From: Synechococcaceae bacterium WBB_10_009
GTDB lineage: Bacteria; Cyanobacteriota; Cyanobacteriia; PCC-6307; Cyanobiaceae
DNA: 13,051 bases
NCBI GenBank assembly: GCA_010030955.1
Contig: RHBP01000035.1
Span: 1 to 13,051 of the forward strand
Direction: 5' to 3'
The notes beneath the pieces were generated by a model. That model was not told where the DNA came from. It saw only the letters and a program-made list of their open reading frames with translations, and did not search any database. A program made the translations under genes and the position numbers. This document shows, piece after piece, positions 6,437-12,664 of this stretch (position 1 is its first letter; every line of letters begins with the position of its first letter).

Positions 6437-7771
6437 TCAGGGGCGCAGCACGGTGATCGGGCCGGCGCTGCTGTGGAGCTGCTGCAGGGCCGCGAGGTTA
6501 CAGGTTTTGCCCGGGGCCAGCGTGAAGGATTGGCCGTTGGTGAGCTGCCCCGGCCAGGGCTCGCCGCTGAGGTTGTGCAGCCCCAGCAGCCGGGGATCCT
6601 CCGGGTGGTGCACGAACCGCGCCAGGGGCTGATCCAGGCGGATCGGCGCCAGGGGGTCGCCGTGGTGGCGGTGCAGCGTGTTGCCGGCGGTGGCGCTGAC
6701 GCGCCCTTGGTTCAGCTGGAGCTGCAGGGGGGGCGGCAGCGGCGATCCGCACTGCCAGCAACGCGCCGGCCGCGGCGGGTCCGGGAAGGTTTCCTGGCTG
6801 CAGTGGGGGCAGTGCTGGCGGCGGTCGAGGCAGCGGCTGAGCTGCTGGGTCCACTGGCCGGTGAGGGGCCGACGCTCCGGTTGGCGCAGGCCCGGGCCGA
6901 AGCATTGTTCGAAGAGCTCCTGCAGCGCCCGCGGGTAGATCGGCCAGGTCACCAGCGCCGCCGCATGCTCCTCGGGGTCGGGGCGGTTGCCGGGGTCGCC
7001 GGGGTCAAAGATGAACAGCGCCTCCTCGCCGTAGAGCCGCCGGCGGGCGGGTTCATCGAGGCAGCGGATCGCCAGCTCCCGTTGGCCGCGGAAGGGGTCG
7101 TGGCGGGTGAGCAGCCGGAACAGCAGCACCGCCAGGGAGAACTGGTCGCTGCTGGCGCAGGGTTTGGCCTTCCCCAGCAGCACCTCCGGCGCCATGAAGC
7201 CGGGGGTGCCGAGCACGGAGCCGCCCCCCTGACCGTCGATGTCGACGTTGTCGTTGTCGCAGATCAGCACCCGGCCGCTGCCCGGCTCCAGGAACAGGTT
7301 GCCCAGGGAGATGTCCTTGTAACAGAGCCCCTTGAGGTGCAACTGGTGGAAGCCATCGGCCAGGTGAAACCCAGCCCGCAGCACGTTCTGGAGGCTGATC
7401 TCCAGGTCGCCGCCGGCGTGGCGGTGGGCCCCCACGAAGCCGGCGGGGCGGAGGGCCATCAGATAGCCGAAGCCGGCCTTGGGGTGGCGGATCAGCGGCC
7501 GGCTTTCGGCCGTGGGCTCCAGCAGCGCCAGCGGCCACAGGAAGGCCTCGCTGGGGGCCCCCAGGGCAATGCTCTGCCGCAGCCGGCGCGGCAGCTGGGG
7601 GTCCCGCTCCAGGCAGGCGGGCAGGTACCACTTCAGGGCCAGCTCCTCCGCCCCGCAGCGCACGGCGTACACCTCCCCTTGGGTGCCGCCCCCCAGGGCC
7701 CGCAGGATCTGCAGCGGTTGCTCCAGGCCCTCGAAGCGCAGGCTTGCCCCCTCCGGCAGCAGGCGCGTCAC
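6437..7771 (-). CDS. Atypical Ser/Thr protein kinase with zinc ribbon (TerY-P/YegI-like)
   Basis: A 444-residue protein. Residues 20-315 are a protein kinase fold: Gly-rich loop LGGGTQGEVYAV (26-37), ATP Lys47 in LALKWY, catalytic loop YKDISLGN (151-158) in place of HRDxKxxN, CDNDN (171-175) in place of DFG, and GTPGFMAPE (188-196). The catalytic Asp153, Asn158 and metal Asp172 are kept, so activity is plausible. This form matches the kinases of TerY-P triads and E. coli YegI. A zinc ribbon follows (CPHC at 321-324, CWQC at 338-341). The last about 60 residues, with LGLHNLSGEPWPGQL and LAPGKTCNL, look like a degenerate FHA-like beta domain (inference). The GTG start at 7771 overlaps the FHA gene stop as GTGA, with AGGGGG about 12 bases upstream. 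A longer in-frame extension upstream lies inside the FHA gene and is rejected. Confidence 0.92.
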   Translation of the reverse strand: MTRLLPEGASLRFEGLEQPLQILRALGGGTQGEVYAVRCGAEELALKWYLPACLERDPQLPRRLRQSIALGAPSEAFLWPLALLEPTAESRPLIRHPKAGFGYLMALRPAGFVGAHRHAGGDLEISLQNVLRAGFHLADGFHQLHLKGLCYKDISLGNLFLEPGSGRVLICDNDNVDIDGQGGGSVLGTPGFMAPEVLLGKAKPCASSDQFSLAVLLFRLLTRHDPFRGQRELAIRCLDEPARRRLYGEEALFIFDPGDPGNRPDPEEHAAALVTWPIYPRALQELFEQCFGPGLRQPERRPLTGQWTQQLSRCLDRRQHCPHCSQETFPDPPRPARCWQCGSPLPPPLQLQLNQGRVSATAGNTLHRHHGDPLAPIRLDQPLARFVHHPEDPRLLGLHNLSGEPWPGQLTNGQSFTLAPGKTCNLAALQQLHSSAGPITVLRP

Positions 7772-8487
7772 GGCGCGTCCGCCCCCTGGCCGATGGCCTT
7801 GCGGATGCCATTGCGGTGGGCGAGGGCCGTGCGGCGGTTGGCGAAGCCGTGGCGCAGGGCACGGCCATCCCGCAGCACCAGCACCAGCCGGTGCTGCTTG
7901 CGGGAGCCCAGCAGGATCCAGCCCCCCAGGGCCAGCCCCTGCAGCGGCCAGAACAGCCATGGGAAGGGCAGCAGCAGCAGGCCCCCCAGGCAGAGCAGCA
8001 GCCACCAGCTGAAGATGTGGGGGTGCTGCGGCAGGCTCTGCACCGCCGCCGAACGCACCATGGCCACCGGCACGGTCTGGCCATCCACCTCCACGCTGGT
8101 GGGGGGGCGCACCGGGGTGGGGGCTGGTGCTGGAGCCGGTGCCGCCGCGGCAACCGGCGCCGCGGCCGGGGCGTTGGCCTGCAGTTCAAACCGCAGCACG
8201 GGCCCATCGGGCCCCAGTCGGATCTCGTCGCCGTCCTCGAGGCGGCGGCAGTGCTGCAGCCGTTGCCCCTCCAGGAAGGTGCCATCGCGGCTCTGCCAAT
8301 CGCACACCAACCAGCCCTGGCTGCGGGAGAAGCGCACCACCGCGTGGTGATCCGACACCTGGCTGAGGCTGGCCAGGCAGAGGCGGTTGCCACTGGCGCG
8401 GCCGATGGTCAACGGCTGTGCCGGATCCAGGGGCGCGGTTTTGCGCCGGTCGCTGGCCAACACCAGCCGCGCGCTGGGGGGGCTCAC
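7768..8487 (-). CDS. FHA-domain protein with two C-terminal TM helices
   Basis: A 239-residue protein. The N-terminal FHA domain (about 8-101), a phosphothreonine reader, keeps Gly29-Arg30 (LTIGRASGN), Ser45 and His48 (SDHHA), and has SRDGT at 67-71 where many FHA domains have SRNGT. An Ala/Pro linker (105-130) leads to two close TM helices (about 159-178 and 181-195), and a basic cytoplasmic tail (about 196-239) ends the protein. The membrane-anchored reader would dock substrates or the kinase at the membrane. The GTG at 8487 overlaps the stop of the gene before as GTGA, and GGAG lies five bases upstream of it. A much longer same-frame ORF continues to 9246, but that part is antisense to the PBP gene and is not coding. 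It sits directly before the kinase gene, which supports a shared pathway. Confidence 0.93.
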   Translation of the reverse strand: MSPPSARLVLASDRRKTAPLDPAQPLTIGRASGNRLCLASLSQVSDHHAVVRFSRSQGWLVCDWQSRDGTFLEGQRLQHCRRLEDGDEIRLGPDGPVLRFELQANAPAAAPVAAAAPAPAPAPTPVRPPTSVEVDGQTVPVAMVRSAAVQSLPQHPHIFSWWLLLCLGGLLLLPFPWLFWPLQGLALGGWILLGSRKQHRLVLVLRDGRALRHGFANRRTALAHRNGIRKAIGQGADAP

Positions 8488-8759
8488 GGCGCTCCGCGGC
8501 GGCGGCGCCACCACAGCTGCCAGTCGTCGCGCAGGTCGTTCCACCAGCCGCCATCCCCCTCGCGAAAGGGCACCACCCGGCCGGGAAACAGCAGCGCCTT
8601 GCTGGCCAGGGCCAGGGCGATCAGCACCATCAACAGCAGCACCCAGCCCGGGATCGCGCCCACCCAGGTGGCGGCGAAGAAGGCCCGCAGGGCATAGAGG
8701 CCGATGCTGAGGGCCAGCCAGAGGCGGAAGGGTTCCCAGGGGTCCCGCTGGCGCTGCAC
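8484..8759 (-). CDS. Small two-TM protein, first gene of the signalling operon
   Basis: A 91-residue protein with two hydrophobic helices (about 13-31 and 36-56) and a C-terminal tail rich in Trp, Asp and Arg (WWNDLRDDWQLWWRRRR at 72-88), probably at the cytoplasmic membrane face. I do not recognise a family. It is believed real because its stop overlaps the FHA gene start as GTGA, its composition is that of a membrane protein, and it occupies the operon head without overlapping another gene. The start is uncertain: GTG 8759 is the only good candidate, as upstream in-frame codons give no ATG. Confidence 0.68.
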   Translation of the reverse strand: MQRQRDPWEPFRLWLALSIGLYALRAFFAATWVGAIPGWVLLLMVLIALALASKALLFPGRVVPFREGDGGWWNDLRDDWQLWWRRRRGAP

Positions 8760-8851
8760 CGCTTGGCCGCAAGAAGGCTGGCCGTAGCCTATGGCCGGGC
8801 CGCAGCACCCGCCTGAGCATCCCCCCGCGCTTCGATCCGCTCCTGGCCCGG
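8760..8851. promoter_or_regulatory. Divergent region between the operon and the FHA-PBP gene
   Basis: About 90 bp separate the minus-strand operon from the plus-strand PBP. Promoters for both units should lie here or in the flanking coding ends, so the two units could be co-regulated. An SD-like AAGAAGG (8771-8777) precedes an ATG at 8791 that is one base out of frame with the PBP. No firm -35/-10 pair was identified. Confidence 0.35.
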
Positions 8852-11095
8852 TTGGCGCCCCCGGCGATGCGCCAGGCCTGGCTGCAGCTGGCGCGGGCCG
8901 CCTGCCGGGGCCCTTGGGGCGAGCGTGCGGCGGCGATCCGGGCCGCCTGGGGGCCCCTGGCCCAGCGCCAGGCCCACGTGGAACTGTGGGCCGGCGGCCA
9001 GCGGCTGGCCAGCGTGCCGCTGGGCGAGCAACGGTTGCGGCTGGGCCGCGATCCCAGCTGTGAGCTGCCCCTGGAGCATCCGGGGCTCAGCCGGGTGCAC
9101 GCCACCCTCGAGCGCCAACGCCCCAGCGACCGCGATTTCACGCTGGACGACTTCAACTCCGCCAACGGGGTGTTCCACCGCGACCGTCGCATCCGCACCA
9201 TCCAGCTGCGTGATGGCGATGTGGTGCGGTTCGGCTCGCCCCTCAAGGGGCAGGCGCCGGAGCTGCGCTACCACCAGCCCCGCAGCCCGCTGGAGCAGGC
9301 GGTGCATCGCCTGGGCCTGGCGGCGCTGGCGGGATCGGCCCTGCTGGTGAGCGGCATGCTGCTGGCGGCCAGCATCGGCGGCGGCTCCCGCATCCGCTCG
9401 ATCGCGGGGCCCGTGAAGATCTATGCCGCCAGCGGTCAGCAGATCGATGCCCAGCAGGGCTCCGCCACGGCCCTGCCCTCCCTCGGGGCCTACCCCCTGC
9501 ACCTGCGCCAGGCGTTGCTGGCCTCGGAGGAGGCGCGCTTCGGGTGGAACAGCGGCATTGATTTGTTCGGCACCCTGCGCTCCGCCCTGCTGGGCACCGG
9601 CGGCGGCAGCGGCCTCACGCAGCAGGTGGCCCGCATGGTGTATCCCGATGTGGGCCGCGACCTGAGCCTCACCCGCAAGCTGCGGGAGCTGTGGGTGGCG
9701 CTGCAGCTGGAGGTGGGCTTCAGCAAGAACCAGATCCTCAAGCTTTACCTCGATCGCGCCTACCTGGGGCTCGGCACCGAGGGGTTTGAGCAGGCGGCTC
9801 AGCTCTACTTCCGCCGCTCCGCCAGCGACCTCGACGTGGCCCAGTCGGCCTTTCTGGTGGGGCTGCTGCCCAGCCCCAACGGCTACAGCCCCTGCAATCC
9901 AGACGACCCCGGCGCCGGCCTGGAGCGGCGCAACCTGGTGCTGAAGCTGATGCATGAGCAGGGCTGGCTGAGCGATCAGGCCCTGATCGACGCCCAGCGG
10001 CGCCCCCTCAACATCGACCCCTCCGCCTGCCGCGAGTCGAGCTACAGCAGCTACCCCTTCTTCAGCGATTACGTGGTGGGCGAGCTGGAGGGCACCCGCT
10101 TCGGGCTTGACCTCAGCGGCCCCGATGCCGGCGGCAACTACGCCGTGATCAGCACCATCCAACCGGCCCTGCAGCAGCTGGCGCAGGAGCAGCTCAAACG
10201 CTTTCTGGAGGGGCCGGCGGCGGCGGCGGGGCTCTCCCAGGGGGCCCTGATCACGGTGAACACCGAAACCGGCGCGATCCTGGCCTACGTGGGCGGTGGC
10301 GACTACGGCCGCTCCAGCTTTGATCGGGTGCAGGCCCTGCGCCAGCCGGGCTCCACCTTCAAGCTGTTTCCGTATCTGGCGGCCTTGGCCGCGGGGGTGT
10401 CACCGGCGGAGCCGATCTCCTGCGCCCCCCTCAGCTATGTGGCCGGATGCCGCGGCGGTGGGGGCAGCACCAGCGTGGCCCAGGGCCTGGCGGCTTCGGA
10501 AAACGTGGTGGCCCTGCGGCTGGCGGAGCGGGCCGGCCTCGGCACCGTGGTGCGGCTGGCGCGGCGCCTGGGGATCACCACCCCCCTCGACCCCGACATC
10601 AACACCATGCTTGGTGGCCGCGAAACGTATCTCTATGAACTGGCGCGGGCCTATGCGGTGGTGGCCAACGGGGGGCGCTCCGTGCCGATGCATGGGGTGA
10701 GCCGCATCTACGACCTGGGCATCTGCCAGTCGGTGAAAAACCTGGAGCGCTGCCCGCCGCGGGGGGTCACGATCCCGATCGGGGAACAACCCCGCCAGCT
10801 GATTGCCGCTGACGTGGCCGCCAGCATGGACCAGCTGCTGGCCGGCGTGGTGCAGGGGGGCACGGGCCGGGCCGCGGCGGTGGTGCCCGATGCCCGCGGC
10901 AAAACCGGCACCACCAACAACGGCGTCGATGTGCTGTTCATCGGCTACTCCCCCGCGATGAAGCGGCTCACTGCCATCTGGATGGGCAACGACGACAACC
11001 GGCCGGCCGCCGCCGCCAGTGGGGCCCTGGTGGCGGAGCTGTGGGGCCGTTACATGCGGCAGGTGGCTAGCGCAGATCCCCCAGCCAGCCGCTGA
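8852..11095 (+). CDS. FHA-domain class A penicillin-binding protein (GT51 + transpeptidase)
   Basis: A bifunctional peptidoglycan synthase of at least 747 residues that polymerises lipid II and cross-links stem peptides in the periplasm. Order: FHA domain (about 42-135) with Gly65-Arg66, Ser80, His83 and Asn105-Gly106 all intact; TM anchor (about 154-175); GT51 domain with SEEARF (225-230), GGSGLTQQ (251-258) where GGSTITQQ is usual, and a second catalytic-type Glu287 in LQLEVGF; then the transpeptidase domain with STFK (501-504), SEN (549-551) and KTGTT (684-688). All active-site motifs are present. The FHA lies on the cytoplasmic side and could bind a phosphothreonine protein. The start is uncertain: TTG 8852 is used and ATG 8867 is possible. 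The frame stays protein-like upstream to 8792, and removing one G near 8797-8799 would join it to ATG 8791. It is divergent from the kinase operon, and its end overlaps the next gene by 29 bp. Confidence 0.93.
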   Translation: MAPPAMRQAWLQLARAACRGPWGERAAAIRAAWGPLAQRQAHVELWAGGQRLASVPLGEQRLRLGRDPSCELPLEHPGLSRVHATLERQRPSDRDFTLDDFNSANGVFHRDRRIRTIQLRDGDVVRFGSPLKGQAPELRYHQPRSPLEQAVHRLGLAALAGSALLVSGMLLAASIGGGSRIRSIAGPVKIYAASGQQIDAQQGSATALPSLGAYPLHLRQALLASEEARFGWNSGIDLFGTLRSALLGTGGGSGLTQQVARMVYPDVGRDLSLTRKLRELWVALQLEVGFSKNQILKLYLDRAYLGLGTEGFEQAAQLYFRRSASDLDVAQSAFLVGLLPSPNGYSPCNPDDPGAGLERRNLVLKLMHEQGWLSDQALIDAQRRPLNIDPSACRESSYSSYPFFSDYVVGELEGTRFGLDLSGPDAGGNYAVISTIQPALQQLAQEQLKRFLEGPAAAAGLSQGALITVNTETGAILAYVGGGDYGRSSFDRVQALRQPGSTFKLFPYLAALAAGVSPAEPISCAPLSYVAGCRGGGGSTSVAQGLAASENVVALRLAERAGLGTVVRLARRLGITTPLDPDINTMLGGRETYLYELARAYAVVANGGRSVPMHGVSRIYDLGICQSVKNLERCPPRGVTIPIGEQPRQLIAADVAASMDQLLAGVVQGGTGRAAAVVPDARGKTGTTNNGVDVLFIGYSPAMKRLTAIWMGNDDNRPAAAASGALVAELWGRYMRQVASADPPASR

Positions 11096-12161
11096 GGGCG
11101 CTGACCGCGGCCCAGCCCAGGCCCCAGATCACCCCCCAGGCCCAGGTGGAGCAGAGCAGCCGTTGCCCGGGTGAGCTGCCGTCATCGCCCTGGCGCGGCA
11201 GTTGCCAACCCAGCTGCAGGGCTCCGATCACCAACAGCAGCACCCAGGCGGGGATGCTCAACCCCAGGCTGGTGGTGAAGCCCAGCTCGCGCCAGCGCAG
11301 CAGGCTGAGCCCCGCCGCCAGGGCGATCAGGGCGCTCACCGCGCCGCTGGCGCCGCTCCAGCGGCGTTGCACCCCCCAACGCTGGGCCAGCGCGGCTGCG
11401 GGGGCCAGGCACGCCAGGGCCGTGAGGCTGTAGCGCAGGATCACGTCGCTGAGCTGCAGCGGGGAGTGGCCCAGCAACAGCGCCAGCACGGTGAGGTTGG
11501 CCGCGGCCTCCGCGCCGTTGGCGTGCAGCCAGGGATTGCTCAGCCAGCGCCAGGCCCGGTGGGGGTCGCTGGCCTGCTCGCTCTCCAGCCACCAGCGTCG
11601 CGGCAGCCCCTTGAGGGGGCCGAGGCTGAGGGCCTGCAGCAGCCCCAGGGTCACCACCAGGGCCATGCCGCCGCTCCAGCCCCAGTTCTCCAGCAGCCCC
11701 CGATCCAGTGCCCCGCCGGCCCAGCTCAACACCAGGGCGCCGCTGGCGGCCAGGGCCATGCCGGGGGCGAGTCCCTGCGGCGTCGGCGTTGGGATTGGGG
11801 CCGGTGCGTCACCCGCCTGGGGTGCCGCCGGGCTGGGCGGCGCCTCCACGCCGGTGTTCGCCTCAATCCCCGTGGCCGCCTCCAGCAACTCCAGCAGTTC
11901 CTGGGCGATGGCCGGCGCGTAGGTGCGGCGCAGTTGTTGGCGCAGGCCAGTGAGGGCGCTCTGCCGCTGGACCCCCTGGCTGTGCAGCGCCTGCAGCAGC
12001 AGCGGCTGGCTGGCCAGGTCGCGCACGGGGGCCCGCAACGACTCCTCCGCCCCCAAGCCATCCATCAGCCGGTTGGTGAGGGCGCGGCTCTGTTGCAGGG
12101 CCTGCGGATCCTGCTCCAGCCAGCGGCGCAGCTGATGGCCCAGATCCCTGCCGACGCCCAT
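11067..12161 (-). CDS. Rhomboid-like polytopic membrane protein, probably not catalytic
   Basis: A 364-residue protein. Residues 1-97 are a helical domain resembling that of the protein at 3549-4496. A Pro/Ala-rich linker (about 107-130) leads to six or so hydrophobic segments from 132 to 360. Two parts resemble a rhomboid protease: WRWLSNPWLHANGAEAAANL (205-223-like spacing of His and Asn) and GASGAVSALIAL (270-281) with the GxSG serine. The His expected in the last core helix is absent (WGVIWGLGWAAVSALSG), and the second His of the first motif is replaced by Ala or Glu, so proteolysis is unlikely. ATG 12161 is chosen. Only 25 bases separate it from the T run of the atpC terminator, so it depends on read-through or on a promoter inside that region. 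Its 3' end converges on the PBP gene. Family assignment is tentative. Confidence 0.78.
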   Translation of the reverse strand: MGVGRDLGHQLRRWLEQDPQALQQSRALTNRLMDGLGAEESLRAPVRDLASQPLLLQALHSQGVQRQSALTGLRQQLRRTYAPAIAQELLELLEAATGIEANTGVEAPPSPAAPQAGDAPAPIPTPTPQGLAPGMALAASGALVLSWAGGALDRGLLENWGWSGGMALVVTLGLLQALSLGPLKGLPRRWWLESEQASDPHRAWRWLSNPWLHANGAEAAANLTVLALLLGHSPLQLSDVILRYSLTALACLAPAAALAQRWGVQRRWSGASGAVSALIALAAGLSLLRWRELGFTTSLGLSIPAWVLLLVIGALQLGWQLPRQGDDGSSPGQRLLCSTWAWGVIWGLGWAAVSALSGWLGDLR

Positions 12162-12186
12162 GCCTGTGGTTCCGTGGCCCGAGCAT

Positions 12187-12211
12187 AAAAAAGCGCCCCC
12201 GTGGGGGCGCT
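12187..12211 (-). terminator. Rho-independent terminator of the atpD-atpC operon
   Basis: Read on the minus strand, AGCGCCCCC (12211-12203) and its complement (12200-12192) pair perfectly over nine bases with a two-base centre, and six T residues follow, two of them in the stem-T junction region (12192-12187). It lies about 30 bp after the atpC stop. Orientation is fixed by the T run, which exists only on the minus strand. Confidence 0.9.
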
Positions 12212-12242
12212 GCGGGCGATGGCTGAAGGGCTTCGGGCCGCT

Positions 12243-12647
12243 TCAGACCTTGGTGGCCTGCACGCGGGCGCGGGCGCGGGCCAGCTCCTGCTGGGCCTTG
12301 AGCTTCTCGGTGCTGGGGGCCTGGCCTTCAAACTGGGCCGCCGCCGAGGTGGCGGCCTCCAGTTCGCGGTTGGCCGCATCGGCGTTGATGCTGCTGCCCA
12401 GTTCGGCGGCGTTCACCAACACGGTGACCTCGTCGGATTCCACCTCGGCAAACCCGCCCTGGAGGGCGATGGCCTTCCAGGCGCCGCCTTCACGCACCCG
12501 CAGCACCCCGAAATCGAGGGCCGTGAGCAGGGAGACGTGGCCCGGCAGGATGCCGAGCTGGCCGGTGGTGCTGGGCAGGATGACTTCGTCGGCGCTGCCG
12601 TCGAAGACGCTCTGGTCAGGGGCCAGAACGCGCAGGGTGAGTGACAT
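12243..12647 (-). CDS. atpC: ATP synthase F1 epsilon subunit
   Basis: A 134-residue epsilon subunit of the F1 central stalk, which couples proton flow to catalysis and inhibits ATP hydrolysis. The N-terminal beta-sandwich is clear: SLTLRVLAPDQSVFDG, VILPSTTGQLGILPGHVSLL, and LQGGFAEVESDEVTVLV. The C-terminal helical hairpin (about 92-132, Glu/Ala/Arg-rich) is present. Length is normal. An SD sequence GGAAGG lies nine bases before ATG 12647, in the 17-bp gap after atpD. Cyanobacteria keep beta and epsilon in a separate two-gene operon, named atpB-atpE in part of that literature, and the terminator just downstream agrees. Confidence 0.97.
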   Translation of the reverse strand: MSLTLRVLAPDQSVFDGSADEVILPSTTGQLGILPGHVSLLTALDFGVLRVREGGAWKAIALQGGFAEVESDEVTVLVNAAELGSSINADAANRELEAATSAAAQFEGQAPSTEKLKAQQELARARARVQATKV

Positions 12648-12664
12648 GGTGGGGAACCTTCCGA

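Noticed and set aside
7772..8005. N-terminal extension of the kinase to 8005
   Set aside because: Low-complexity Ala/Gly/Pro sequence lying inside the FHA gene. The kinase fold starts after GTG 7771.
8488..9246. Upstream extension of the FHA-TM gene to 9246
   Set aside because: The extension is antisense to the PBP and out of frame over the small TM gene. The FHA domain begins naturally at the GTG 8487 GTGA overlap.
8789..10162. Long minus-strand ORF (457 codons) antisense to the FHA-PBP gene
   Set aside because: His/Gln/Ala-rich translation with no domain. It is a mirror of a gene with intact catalytic motifs, and long antisense ORFs are expected in GC-rich DNA.
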